A stretch of DNA of 64,000 nucleotides from Gammaproteobacteria bacterium. Its GTDB lineage: Bacteria > Pseudomonadota > Gammaproteobacteria > Xanthomonadales > SZUA-36. Position numbers and translations under genes: made by a program. The stretch lies in contig JAJFLB010000053.1 in assembly GCA_021772915.1 (NCBI GenBank), forward strand, positions 186,001-250,000. The letters are read 5' to 3'. Positions within the stretch are counted from its first letter, which is position 1; every line of letters begins with the position of its first letter. A model generated the notes under the pieces. That model did not search any database, was not told the origin of the DNA, and saw only the letters and a list, made by a program, of their open reading frames with translations. Positions 45,026-54,403 of this stretch are shown piece after piece.

Positions 45026-47233
45026 ATGTGTAAGAGTATTCATTTCCTCTGGCGATGCCAAGTAGTGGTTGCATTGTGCACGAATGCCGCTGTGGCGCAA
45101 TCGCCTCCTGTAGAGCGTCCCGTTATGAGTGCCTTTGCACTGGCAACCGCACCGAAAATTGACGGCATGGTAGCAGGTGACCGGGGGTGGGAAGGTGTTG
45201 TCTCGGCCAGTGGATTCCGACAAGTCCGGCCTGATGAAGGACTGCCTGCGACTCAAAAGACAGAGGTTTTCATTGGTTATCTGGACGAATCTCTGTACAT
45301 CGGTGTAATCGCCTACGATGACACGCCTGCCGGCATTATCGTCACCGACAGCCGGCGGGACTCGTCGCTGGATGATACCGATAGTTTTCGGGTGCTTATC
45401 GATGGCCTGTTAGACCGTCAAAACGGGTTTGTATTTGGTACCAATCCGGCCGGCGTTGAATTTGATGCCCAGGTGGTCAGAGAAGGGGCAGGGGGGGCTT
45501 TTGGGGGCGGTGGTTTCAACCTGAACTGGGATGCAAGCTGGAGTGTCAGTGCCACGGTTTCTGCTATCGGTTGGAGCGCCGAGATGCAGATTCCATTCAA
45601 GTCATTGCGCTATGGAAAGGGTAAAGAGCAAGTCTGGGGGATAAATTTCCAAAGAAACATTCGCCGTAACAATGAAGTGGTTTACTGGGCTCCCTTATCG
45701 CGACAGCACAACCTTAATCGTATTTCCGAAGCCGGAACCGTGACGGGTGTCATGCCACCAGCACAAACCAATCTGTTGTTTACACCCTATGTTCTCGCCA
45801 TGGCGAAACGTGGCGGTGACCTCGTTGAAACAGATACGGAGCAAGAGCTGGGTTTTGATGTCAAGTACTCACTCACCCCCAGTCTGACACTTGACGCGAC
45901 CTACAATACAGATTTTGCCCAGGTCGAAGCCGATGAGCAGCAACTGAACCTTGATCGTTTTGACTTGTTTTTGCCGGAAAAAAGGACCTTTTTTCTGGAG
46001 AATTCCGGTCAATTCGATGTGGGGAACGGCGAAGAAGCAGAGCTGTTTTTCAGTCGCCGTATCGGCATTGGTGAGGCAGGCCAACAAATTCCAATCGACG
46101 GTGGTCTACGATTGTCCGGAAAGGTGGGCAGCAGTACGAATGTAGGGTTCCTGTACATGCAATCAGAGGCAGTTGCCGATGTTGCTCCGGGCAACCGCTT
46201 CATCGTCGCACGCGTTAACCAGGAGCTACCCAACCGCTCATCAATCGGTGCAATTTTCGTAGACCGTAATGGCGATGGTTCTCACCTTGCTGCGGAGTCT
46301 GATGACAGCAACAGGACCTATGGAATCGACGGTCGACTTGGGATCGGCGAAAACACCATCGTCAGTGCCTGGGCAGCAAAGACGGAAACGCCAGGGCTGG
46401 ACGGTAAAGACCATGCATTTTCGCTAAAGGCAGATTTCGACTCGACCAGGTGGTTTAACAGCTTCCAATATGCCGAAGTCGGTGATGATTTTAACCCTGA
46501 AGTGGGGTTTTTGACACGCAAGGATTACCGCAAGGTCACCGGTCTGCTTTTAAGGCGGATACGACCAGATGACTTTATGGGTTTGCTTGAGATGCGACCA
46601 CACGTCAGTTATACGGGTTTCTGGGATTTTAGTGGGTTTCAGCAAACTGGTTTTTTGCACATGGATTCACACTTTGAGTGGCGTAGCGGGCTGGAGATCC
46701 ACACGGGCTATAACGTCAGGCTTGACGGCATAAAGGAACCCTTTGATATCGTTAAAGGTGTTACGGTTCCGGCTGATACATATCAACATTCTGAAGGACA
46801 GCTTGTGCTCATAACCAATCAGTCTGCACCGCTGTCGCTGAACCTGAGGACCGTCATCGGTGGCAGATTTGGCGGGCATCGCATTAATATTGAGCCAACC
46901 ATCAATTACCGCATCGGTGAAAAATTCAGATCCAGTCTTTCGGCCAGCTACAACGATTTTGATCTTCCTGTACCGGGTGGGGATTTCAGTGTCATGCTCG
47001 CGCGTTTCCGGCTTGCCTATTCTTTCACTCCGAAGATACTTCTGCAGGCACTGTTCCAGTACAACGACAACGATGACGTATTTGGAACCAATTTACGATT
47101 TTCCTGGTTACGGTCGGCGAACACCGGTCTGTTTGTTGTATATAACGAGTTTGATGAACGCGGCATCGGCGCGCGGCCGAAGGGTCGTGAGCTCATTATT
47201 AAATACAGCTACATTTTTGATGTTTTCCAGTGA
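45026..47233 (+). CDS. exported DUF5916 family protein with CBM9-like domain and outer-membrane barrel
   Basis: 735 residues. After a signal peptide (cut after AAVA), about residues 40-230 form a CBM9-like carbohydrate-binding domain (KIDGMVAGDRGWE, IGVIAYDDTPAGI, EMQIPFKSLRY). DUF5916 barrel sequence then runs to the end, including NTDFAQVEADEQQLNLDRF (split), FDLFLPEKRTFFLENSG and repeated short amphipathic strands. The function is unknown; such proteins often sit with TonB receptors and S9/amidohydrolases in marine bacteria, as here. Its stop lies 25 nt inside the 3' end of the convergent TVP38 gene. Confidence 0.86.
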   Translation: MCKSIHFLWRCQVVVALCTNAAVAQSPPVERPVMSAFALATAPKIDGMVAGDRGWEGVVSASGFRQVRPDEGLPATQKTEVFIGYLDESLYIGVIAYDDTPAGIIVTDSRRDSSLDDTDSFRVLIDGLLDRQNGFVFGTNPAGVEFDAQVVREGAGGAFGGGGFNLNWDASWSVSATVSAIGWSAEMQIPFKSLRYGKGKEQVWGINFQRNIRRNNEVVYWAPLSRQHNLNRISEAGTVTGVMPPAQTNLLFTPYVLAMAKRGGDLVETDTEQELGFDVKYSLTPSLTLDATYNTDFAQVEADEQQLNLDRFDLFLPEKRTFFLENSGQFDVGNGEEAELFFSRRIGIGEAGQQIPIDGGLRLSGKVGSSTNVGFLYMQSEAVADVAPGNRFIVARVNQELPNRSSIGAIFVDRNGDGSHLAAESDDSNRTYGIDGRLGIGENTIVSAWAAKTETPGLDGKDHAFSLKADFDSTRWFNSFQYAEVGDDFNPEVGFLTRKDYRKVTGLLLRRIRPDDFMGLLEMRPHVSYTGFWDFSGFQQTGFLHMDSHFEWRSGLEIHTGYNVRLDGIKEPFDIVKGVTVPADTYQHSEGQLVLITNQSAPLSLNLRTVIGGRFGGHRINIEPTINYRIGEKFRSSLSASYNDFDLPVPGGDFSVMLARFRLAYSFTPKILLQALFQYNDNDDVFGTNLRFSWLRSANTGLFVVYNEFDERGIGARPKGRELIIKYSYIFDVFQ

Positions 47234-47895
47234 GTTACAAGGTTTCTAGTAAACTTGAGAATTGCTTTTGCGAGTAGTGGAAAGGCAGCCAACATAAATA
47301 GCGACAGGATTAAACCAGGGGTGAAGATAGCGGACACACTGAAAGTTTCGATGTCACCGAGCTGACTACCGGTATAAGCAAGGATCAGCGTAACCGGTAT
47401 CATCCCAAACAGGGTTGCAAGCAAAAATGCGGGTACCCGCATTGATGTCAATCCCAGTAGTAAGTTCAATAACCAGAACGGAATAATCGGGACCATCCGC
47501 AAACCGAAAACATAGAGAGCCCCTTCTTTATCAACACCCTTGTTAATGATGTCGAGGTGGCTGGGGAAGCGTCTTGCCACTAAATCGTGGAACAAAAACC
47601 TGACGCTGAACAGTGCTAATGTTCCACCCAGGCTGGCAGCAGAAAGTGATATGAAAAAGCCGGTGGAATAACCAAAAATTACGCCGCTGATAACGGACAA
47701 AAGACCACTGACTGGTAGCGAACAAGCAGTTCCAAGCAGATAGATGAGAAAAAACACTGCGGCTGTATTTATGGGTGATTGATCAAAGAGATCTTGATAC
47801 AGGCGGATACTGAGGTATTGGTCACCACCACCAACAAGATAAAAAATGGCAACCGCACCGAGAAAGAGGACCAGCGCAAGCTTCTTTACCGGCAT
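47209..47895 (-). CDS. TVP38/TMEM64 (VTT domain) inner-membrane protein
   Basis: A 228-residue polytopic protein with hydrophobic segments at about 7-24, 45-75, 80-100, 140-165, 170-195 and 195-215. GGTLALFSVRFLFHD and RMVPIIPFWLLNLLLG are VTT-domain marks; related DedA/TMEM41 proteins move or scramble lipids between leaflets. It is the last gene of a minus-strand run and overlaps the upstream acyltransferase by 10 nt, consistent with a lipid role. The 3' end overlaps the convergent DUF5916 gene by 25 nt. Confidence 0.88.
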   Translation of the reverse strand: MPVKKLALVLFLGAVAIFYLVGGGDQYLSIRLYQDLFDQSPINTAAVFFLIYLLGTACSLPVSGLLSVISGVIFGYSTGFFISLSAASLGGTLALFSVRFLFHDLVARRFPSHLDIINKGVDKEGALYVFGLRMVPIIPFWLLNLLLGLTSMRVPAFLLATLFGMIPVTLILAYTGSQLGDIETFSVSAIFTPGLILSLFMLAAFPLLAKAILKFTRNLVTHWKTSKM

Positions 47896-49337
47896 TGGTT
47901 GTCGTCTTTAGCTGAAACCGAGGCAACAAAACCGGCAATGGTATTGCAGTAGTACTCGAGCAATTTTCGTCTGCTTTCTACCAATTGGAAACGGCCGTCA
48001 CCCGTGGGCTCAATTATTTTTCTGCGCAGCAGCACGTAAATACCCTGGCTGAGCGCGTAGTCGCCGTCATTATTGGGCAGGAACACAGGTACACCAATGC
48101 TGACCAAGTCTTCAATGAGCTTGGTGGTTCTGACCTTCAGGTTCAACTCGGAGATTGGCAGATCGTCACTGTGGCCCAGGACACTCGCCAGTAAATAGGT
48201 GGGTAAGACAGGCAGTAAACTGCCAATACGCTCGGCCAGCTCATTGCCCAGCGAGGTAATGCTTTCACGACGTGCAGTCATATCCAGCTTGCTAAGAACT
48301 ACACCATGCTTTTGTTGCCATGCATTGAGTGAGATCGGTTTGCCAAAGTTTATACAGGCGTAGCCAAAAGGTTTGTGCCTACGGGGAAACACATAGGTGG
48401 TAATCGTGGCAAAGAATTTCAAAAAGGAAAACAGGGAATAGAGACGCCCCTTGTCCTTGAATCCATCTTCCTGATGGGCAACCAGGGTTTTGTCTTCAGG
48501 AATCTTGTCATAGTTAAGTGCGCAGGGGACGAAAACGATGTCCTTGCAGTGACCCTCACCGACCGCTTTTACCAAGTAGTTCAGCAAACCCAGTTTCAAT
48601 GGTTGTATACGTCCATCGCGTGACAGCCCACCCTCGATAAAAACACCTTGAGGAATACAATGGGATGTTGCCAGAAAAACATAACGCTCAAGGATTTTGT
48701 GGTAAAGCTGGTTATCGGGCTGGTCGCGGCGGACGATAAAGAATCCCATGGCATGGATGAACTGGGCAAATGGGGTGACCAGGGCCCATTCCCCGGCGGA
48801 ATAGGAAACTGGGGCAAGTCTTGAGGTCAGGTAAATCAGTAACAGCGGGTCAAAGTTTGATCGGTGATTGGAGACCATGATGACGCAGCTGTCCTTGGGG
48901 ATTCCCTGGTATTCACTTTGTGCCGAGAATCCAACCTGGATCCAGTAAAACATTCGCAGACACTTTCTTGCCAGCCAGTAACCGAGCCGAAAATAAACCA
49001 GGACATTAAAAGTAGGTACTATCTCATTGGCATAACTACGAGCCTGGGTCAGTGCTCCCTCTTTTGATTGTTGTTGGGTGGTTGCAATGTCAATCGCATC
49101 AGTAACCTGCGGGTCGCTGATTATTCTATCGATCCACAGCGACCGGTTTGCCAATGCATAGGACGGTAATCCGAACTGGAGTTCCTCATCCAGGACTCGT
49201 TCGGCAGATTGTGAACGGTTGTAAATCAACCTCTGTAATAACGGCAGGATGAGCAGTTGAACGACCGCATAAAGTGCCAAAATCAGCAATAGGTAAAATT
49301 GCCAATTTGCTAAAGTGGTGGTTTCTCCCATTTCCAT
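47886..49337 (-). CDS. glycerol-3-phosphate acyltransferase-like protein (PlsB-related)
   Basis: A 483-residue membrane-associated acyltransferase with an N-terminal hydrophobic segment (FYLLLILALYAVVQLLILPLL split, about 10-32). The PlsC/PlsB blocks are SNHRSNFDPLLL (catalytic His and Asp), FIVRRDQPDNQ, FIEGGLSRDG and VPCALNYDKIPE. The FIEGG and VPCALNYDKIPE blocks resemble PlsB, but the protein lacks the long N-terminal part of the 807-residue E. coli enzyme. It would acylate glycerol-3-phosphate or a related alcohol. The ABHD18 gene ends 9 nt upstream; TVP38 overlaps it downstream. Confidence 0.87.
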   Translation of the reverse strand: MEMGETTTLANWQFYLLLILALYAVVQLLILPLLQRLIYNRSQSAERVLDEELQFGLPSYALANRSLWIDRIISDPQVTDAIDIATTQQQSKEGALTQARSYANEIVPTFNVLVYFRLGYWLARKCLRMFYWIQVGFSAQSEYQGIPKDSCVIMVSNHRSNFDPLLLIYLTSRLAPVSYSAGEWALVTPFAQFIHAMGFFIVRRDQPDNQLYHKILERYVFLATSHCIPQGVFIEGGLSRDGRIQPLKLGLLNYLVKAVGEGHCKDIVFVPCALNYDKIPEDKTLVAHQEDGFKDKGRLYSLFSFLKFFATITTYVFPRRHKPFGYACINFGKPISLNAWQQKHGVVLSKLDMTARRESITSLGNELAERIGSLLPVLPTYLLASVLGHSDDLPISELNLKVRTTKLIEDLVSIGVPVFLPNNDGDYALSQGIYVLLRRKIIEPTGDGRFQLVESRRKLLEYYCNTIAGFVASVSAKDDNQCR

Positions 49338-49346
49338 CCCGGCTGT

Positions 49347-50750
49347 CTAGGCTTTGCTCAATAATTGCTTGTGCACGTTTGCAATCTTCAACACTGCAGC
49401 GAATCTTACTAAGGGTTCATTGTCATTGATTAAGCCTAACGGTATAGAGAAATGCCCGCGTCGGTAGGTAAATCGATTCTCCGCTGGAACTTTCCATGTA
49501 TCCAGCTGGGCCGCCGTCGTCTTGATCGGTGTCACCTTATCCATGGTTCCACAAACGGAAACGATGTTTTCGCCACCCATGCAGGTTGACCGCATTGGAT
49601 CCAGGCGTTGCAGCCAGACTTTCTCAAGCGCCTGGTTCCAACCCGCCGTTCGCAGAGACTCACCCAGGTTCCATATGTCTGACAAGGCACTGTTCTCGGC
49701 AGTTTCAGCCATATGTTGGCTATGGGTGATGGCCAGCAGGGCATCTGGTTGTAAATTGTGCGCCCAGTCACCGGCATTCATGGCCACCGCCTTGGCCGTT
49801 TGTGCACCAAGACTGCTGCCACCGACTGCAACGGGTCCCAGACTGTTAGATCTGCACCAATCAATGATGGTCGCCCACTCCTGATGCTGTGCGGCAAGAA
49901 AATCGAACATGCTGGTGGGAATTCTGGACAGAAATTGTTCCCCGCCATAGTGACCGGGCAGGACACGGCGGCCGTGCCACGGTGCCTCGGGGAGAATGAC
50001 CCGAATGCCCATTTTGGTCAGCTGTGTAATCTCATCAAGGATCAGGTGGTAGTGATCAAATTCAACGCAAATGCCATGACCAAAAATCAATGTTGGTGGC
50101 TCAGACACCCCTTCGGGTTCGTGCACCCGGGCATAAACAAGATCATTCATCTGCTCGCTGGGTGAGCTGAAACGAAGCCAATAGTCTTTTCCAAAGTTGG
50201 TAATTATCGACCTTGAAACCTCGACTGTCGGAAACTTCTCTGGTGGCGAAAAAAAATCGCGGAGTTTCTCGCCGGTTTCACCAAATCTTCCGACAACGTC
50301 TTCAGGCGTGGGTGGATCCATGGCGACGGAAGTTTTTACGAGCCGTCGTAGCGGGGCGAATTTTCTCCTTGCCAGGTTGTAATCATTGCGGTAGGCAAGC
50401 CGCATTTCCTCAACAATTGGCAGTCGCTCTTCTGCCACAGTTTGTCCCTCAAAAAAATAGTGGCGCCACAACTGGTCAATCGAGAAAGCCTTCAGGCGTG
50501 CGCGTTCAAAATGCTGCAGGGCACCAGCAATGACTTTGCACTGGTGGGTGCTGGGCTGCTCTAACGGCACTTGCTCGATAAATCTGTCGACGTCTCCGTC
50601 GGCGGCGCGTGCGGCCGCCCACAACCTGGATAAGGGGAAATACCAGTGCTTGAGAAAATACAGTACAACGCGATCAATCCAGGGCAGGGCAATGACACGA
50701 CCCACCGGGGACACCAGCAGATTATTTGTAAAGCGGGACAGTCCGGACAT
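49347..50750 (-). CDS. alpha/beta hydrolase, ABHD18-like
   Basis: A 467-residue alpha/beta hydrolase of the ABHD18 group. LIFGHGICVEFDHY lies around the oxyanion region, PEAPWHGRR follows, and the nucleophile elbow is VAVGGSSLGAQTAK (about residue 320). CGTMDKVTPIKTT supplies the Asp region and YRRGHFSIPLG the His near the end. No signal peptide. The substrate is unknown; adjacency to an acyltransferase suggests an acyl ester. The gene starts 92 nt after the Fe-S flavoprotein gene, and a second promoter may sit in that gap. Confidence 0.85.
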   Translation of the reverse strand: MSGLSRFTNNLLVSPVGRVIALPWIDRVVLYFLKHWYFPLSRLWAAARAADGDVDRFIEQVPLEQPSTHQCKVIAGALQHFERARLKAFSIDQLWRHYFFEGQTVAEERLPIVEEMRLAYRNDYNLARRKFAPLRRLVKTSVAMDPPTPEDVVGRFGETGEKLRDFFSPPEKFPTVEVSRSIITNFGKDYWLRFSSPSEQMNDLVYARVHEPEGVSEPPTLIFGHGICVEFDHYHLILDEITQLTKMGIRVILPEAPWHGRRVLPGHYGGEQFLSRIPTSMFDFLAAQHQEWATIIDWCRSNSLGPVAVGGSSLGAQTAKAVAMNAGDWAHNLQPDALLAITHSQHMAETAENSALSDIWNLGESLRTAGWNQALEKVWLQRLDPMRSTCMGGENIVSVCGTMDKVTPIKTTAAQLDTWKVPAENRFTYRRGHFSIPLGLINDNEPLVRFAAVLKIANVHKQLLSKA

Positions 50751-50842
50751 CTGACAATTCTAGTCCTTTGCATGTAGATGGGCGAGCGGGATCTGCCAGT
50801 TCCTGGTGCAGCAGCCGATTGAAGGCTTAGCCACCAGGATGA

Positions 50843-52534
50843 TTATGGTACCGGTGGCTGATACGCATCGAGGAAGCCACACGGACATACCTCAATGCAC
50901 TTTCCGCACGCCTTGCACATATCCAGTGTGAGTGAGAAATACATACCGGGACCGGTCTCTGTCAATTTGGTAAAGCAACCGGATGTGCAGAACATTGAAC
51001 AGCTTTCACAACCCATGCAGGAGCCGCAAGAAAAACACCGCTTGGCCTCCCGCAAGAACTGTTGTTCGGATATGGTGTTGGCAACCTCGGCCCTGCCGTC
51101 GTCAATTCGCTCATCAGCCGGAAGTTTGAGCGCCCTGACCGGGGTCGAAGTCGGTGTCTGATCAAAAGTGACCTGTTGAGGTTCTACTGGCGGCCTGGGG
51201 TCGTCAGGCAAGCCGTCACTGCGCCTGCCCTGAAATTTGGCGTGTAACTCTTCGGCGGCACTTCTTCCCTGCATGATGGCATTGCCGGCAATGCCGAGTT
51301 TGAGCATGTCGCCACCGGCTTGAATGCCTGGACTCACATTTCCCAGTTGGTCAGTGCTGAGCCAGTTTCCAGTGTGGTCCAGTGCCTCGAAACCATCGAG
51401 AACCGGTGCCTGGGAAACCGCTGTAATGAGTGTGTCCACGGGCATACTGAATTCGGAACCTGGGATTGGCTCTGGCCGCCGCCGGCCTGATGAGTCCGCT
51501 TCACCCAGAGCCATGCGACACGCCACCAGGTTCTCGAGTCTGCCATCATCAGAGCGTTGGAGACGTGTCGGTGTGGCCAGCAAGAGTAACTCGATCCCTT
51601 CTTCCAGCATATCTTCGACCTCAGCCTGAATTGCCGGCATCTCTTCCATTGAACGCCGGTAAATGAGGGACACTTCTGCGCCTGTGCGTCGTGCACAGCG
51701 TGCGGCATCTACCGCAGTGTTCCCACCGCCTGTGACGACAACGGCTGCGCCGAGGTCTATTTTCTCTCCGTTGTTGAAACGTGAAAGGTAGTCTGTTCCT
51801 GTCCACACTGAAGGCCCGTCTTCGCCCGGTAGTCCCAGATTCCGCCCTTGCTGTGCACCCAATCCCAGGTACAGGGTCGTGTGGCGCTTACGAAGTTCCT
51901 CCAGGGTGATATCACGACCAATCATGGTGTTCAGTTTCAGCTCGACGCCCAGGTCGAGAATGCGGGAAATCTCTGCATCAAGAACTGCCGGTGGAAGCCG
52001 GTAGTCAGGTACACCGTAACGCAACATCCCCCCCGCTTGCTCCTGTGCTTCGTAGACGGTCACCCGGTAAGCCCGGCGGGCCATCTGGTAGGCGAAGGAC
52101 AGACCGGACGGTCCCGCACCCACTACACCGAGCCATTCTCTCCGGGGTTCATTTGACAGTTGACGGAGTGGCAACCGCTCTTTGATGGCCCAGTCGCCAA
52201 GGAAACGCTCCATGGCATTAATCGCCAGCGGATCATCCAGGCCGGTCCGAGTGCAACGGTCTTCACACGGATGCGGACATATGCGCCCCAGGACGCCGGG
52301 AAAAGGGTTGACGTCGGTGATCGTTTGCCAGGCCCGCGCAAAAGCCTGATGGTCGGACAGACCGAGTTTCCCGCGTTGCGCGACAACACCTATCCATTGA
52401 CGGATGTCTCCGCAATTCGGGCAATCGGCCTGGCACGGCGGTTGCTTTTCTTGCTGGTGCGGGTGGTAGGCGGGGGTGAGTCGATCAAAACCTTCCTCTG
52501 ATTTCTTTTGACCCGTTCCTGAATCGGTATTCAT
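50843..52534 (-). CDS. NAD(P)H-dependent Fe-S flavoprotein, GltD-like
   Basis: A 563-residue oxidoreductase built like the glutamate synthase small subunit. The N-terminal Fer4_20 module has CQADCPNC and CPHPCEDRC. FAD binds at VVGAGPSGLSFAYQMA, and the NAD(P)H site is VVTGGGNTAVDAARCARR. A C-terminal cysteine-rich module (CFSCGSCMGCESC, then CKACGKCIEVCP) can hold two [4Fe-4S] clusters. No glutamate synthase large subunit is adjacent, so it probably passes electrons from NAD(P)H to another partner. It overlaps the cNMP-domain gene by 4 nt and lies one gene after a GGR-like flavoprotein, the obvious candidate acceptor. Confidence 0.9.
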   Translation of the reverse strand: MNTDSGTGQKKSEEGFDRLTPAYHPHQQEKQPPCQADCPNCGDIRQWIGVVAQRGKLGLSDHQAFARAWQTITDVNPFPGVLGRICPHPCEDRCTRTGLDDPLAINAMERFLGDWAIKERLPLRQLSNEPRREWLGVVGAGPSGLSFAYQMARRAYRVTVYEAQEQAGGMLRYGVPDYRLPPAVLDAEISRILDLGVELKLNTMIGRDITLEELRKRHTTLYLGLGAQQGRNLGLPGEDGPSVWTGTDYLSRFNNGEKIDLGAAVVVTGGGNTAVDAARCARRTGAEVSLIYRRSMEEMPAIQAEVEDMLEEGIELLLLATPTRLQRSDDGRLENLVACRMALGEADSSGRRRPEPIPGSEFSMPVDTLITAVSQAPVLDGFEALDHTGNWLSTDQLGNVSPGIQAGGDMLKLGIAGNAIMQGRSAAEELHAKFQGRRSDGLPDDPRPPVEPQQVTFDQTPTSTPVRALKLPADERIDDGRAEVANTISEQQFLREAKRCFSCGSCMGCESCSMFCTSGCFTKLTETGPGMYFSLTLDMCKACGKCIEVCPCGFLDAYQPPVP

Positions 52535-52905
52535 CTTGAGTCAGCCTCGTGGTCGGCAAGCTGTTTTGACAGGGCTCGAATGCGATGTGACATAGTCTGC
52601 AGCAGGTTAGTGGCCAGAAGAGGGTCTTCCTGAAGTCGTCTGAACAAGGCCTTCTTGTCCACCTTTAACACTTTGGCGTCACCGACCGCTCGTGCTGTCG
52701 CCGAGCGTACTTCTTTTTCAAAAAGCGCCATTTCTCCGAAAAAATCTCCAGCGCTGAGAAGGTTCAGGTGTTGTTCGCCAGCCGCTGTTGACTGCACAAT
52801 CTCTACCTGACCGGATTGGACAACATACATACAGTCACCTGCAGCATCTTGCTTGATGATGACTTCACCATCCGTGTAGATTTTACCAAGTGCACCCTCG
52901 GACAT
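52531..52905 (-). CDS. stand-alone cyclic nucleotide-binding domain protein
   Basis: A 124-residue protein that is almost entirely one cNMP-binding domain. It has the phosphate-binding cassette GDFFGEMALFEKEVRSATARA (split) with the Gly-Glu and Arg typical of ligand binding. There is no DNA-binding domain, so it is not a CRP-type activator. It sits between two flavoprotein genes: 2 nt after one stop, 4-nt overlap with the next start. A regulatory role in an enzyme complex is the best guess. Confidence 0.9.
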   Translation of the reverse strand: MSEGALGKIYTDGEVIIKQDAAGDCMYVVQSGQVEIVQSTAAGEQHLNLLSAGDFFGEMALFEKEVRSATARAVGDAKVLKVDKKALFRRLQEDPLLATNLLQTMSHRIRALSKQLADHEADSR

Positions 52906-52907
52906 GA

Positions 52908-54305
52908 TCAGGATACCTCTTTTCGTTTTTTACCAGGCCACATATTCGCCACAAAATTGAGCGTCAGGTTACCGATAAACCCTGGATGTAGGGCACCAAC
53001 GAATATCTCGGTGTAGGGTGCGCTGCCGGTAAACATGTTCCACAGTAGTGAGCTCATATGGGGTTTTCGGGATGTATGCGCCTGTTCGCGTGCGGCCATA
53101 CGAAGAATAACGCAGCGCAAAAAGCGAAAGCGTTTCAAAATACCGGTTGTCCCAAACATGAACCTGCCAATGGCATTATCTTTGGTAATGGTTTGGCATG
53201 CCGGCCAGAAATTTTTTCTGAAGGTCTGTTCGGATATACCCTGGAACACCGCGGTGCTTGCGGCTGCCTTGGCGGTACGAAATGCAGCGCCAATACCGTC
53301 TTTATAGAGCCGGGTCACCCCACTGTCACCCACCAGCACCATGCGGTCTGCGTAGGGACGTTTACGTGCACCCATGTTGATCAGTGGGGAACAACTGCAG
53401 ACACAGGGTACGGCGTTACTGGGAAAGCTGGCGCCTACGGCGGGATCGTTCAGAAAGGTATGTACGAGCTCCTGGTCCAGGTCATCTCCCAGCATCACCA
53501 CGGTGGCAAACTCACCCTTGGGAATGATGGCCGCAAACTCAAGTCTTGGTATGGGGAGCAGATAAACGTGTACCGAGTTACCCAGGATACGCAGTATCTC
53601 AGCCTCGGTGGATTTGAATTCACAAACATAGGCACGGGTGGTGCGGGGTGGCTCAAATCCGGCAGGCATGTCTTCAAGCAAACGCAGGAAGTTGCTGTTT
53701 ACACCACTGGCAACAGCAATCAAGTCATACCTGGCTTCTTTTTGATCCGCAAACTGCAGACACGGATAGCCTTTGCGCCAATGGATATTGGTGATTAGCT
53801 GATGTAGAACCCTGGCACCCTTTTTTTTGGCCAAAGCCTGGAGGTAACCGTCGAAACTTTCCCAGCGTGACTCACCGCCCTCTCTGGGTCCGTTGCCGCG
53901 GTACAAAGCAGCAATGCGTTGCTCACCCGCTTGGTTTTGGATGGCAACACTACCCACATCCATGTGTACCAGGTAGGACTCGATGCCACGTTGTACTACC
54001 GATTCCGGCAGGTTGATACCCTCAGTGGCGAGAATTTGCACCAGGGATTCCGAAACGATGCCACCACAATGGTTGCAGCCGGCCGGACCACAGTGAGCGA
54101 ACGAACGTGGGTCGTATATGTCAACTTCAATCTGGAGATCGACAGCAGCAGCCATTTTCAACAGGAAAAAAGAGAAGAACGAACCTGCTGGCCCACCACC
54201 TACAACGGCAACACGAGATCCGTTTGACAGACTGAGTTCCGCTTCCTCCTCATTGGCGAGACTCGCGAATGAGTCCAGCACGGATAGTTCAGAGGAGTGT
54301 TTCAT
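52908..54305 (-). CDS. FAD-dependent oxidoreductase, geranylgeranyl reductase-like
   Basis: A 465-residue flavoprotein. FAD binds at VAVVGGGPAGSFFSFFLL (about 32-49); the second FAD contact is MVLVGDSGVTRLYKDGIGAAF (split), typical of the geranylgeranyl reductase superfamily. A conserved-looking cysteine cluster CGPAGCNHCGG (CX4CX2C, near residue 73) follows the first motif and could be redox-active or bind a metal. The C-terminal part is basic and hydrophobic, which suggests membrane contact. The family reduces isoprenoid or other lipid double bonds. It heads a run with the cNMP-binding and GltD-like genes. Confidence 0.85.
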   Translation of the reverse strand: MKHSSELSVLDSFASLANEEEAELSLSNGSRVAVVGGGPAGSFFSFFLLKMAAAVDLQIEVDIYDPRSFAHCGPAGCNHCGGIVSESLVQILATEGINLPESVVQRGIESYLVHMDVGSVAIQNQAGEQRIAALYRGNGPREGGESRWESFDGYLQALAKKKGARVLHQLITNIHWRKGYPCLQFADQKEARYDLIAVASGVNSNFLRLLEDMPAGFEPPRTTRAYVCEFKSTEAEILRILGNSVHVYLLPIPRLEFAAIIPKGEFATVVMLGDDLDQELVHTFLNDPAVGASFPSNAVPCVCSCSPLINMGARKRPYADRMVLVGDSGVTRLYKDGIGAAFRTAKAAASTAVFQGISEQTFRKNFWPACQTITKDNAIGRFMFGTTGILKRFRFLRCVILRMAAREQAHTSRKPHMSSLLWNMFTGSAPYTEIFVGALHPGFIGNLTLNFVANMWPGKKRKEVS

Positions 54306-54403
54306 ATATACTCAGAGTTTCTCGATACACAGTCACTATAAATTTTTTGACAAGGGGCACTTTATCCGTCTTATGCCCCGGATTCATTGATACAGGTCAG
54401 TAA

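Noticed and set aside
47209-47233. 25-nt overlap between the convergent DUF5916 and TVP38 genes as a frameshift or error
   Set aside because: Both proteins end naturally; short convergent overlaps are common.
53058-53798. 246-codon plus-strand open frame opposite the GGR-like flavoprotein gene
   Set aside because: Opposite strand of a clear FAD enzyme; low-complexity product.
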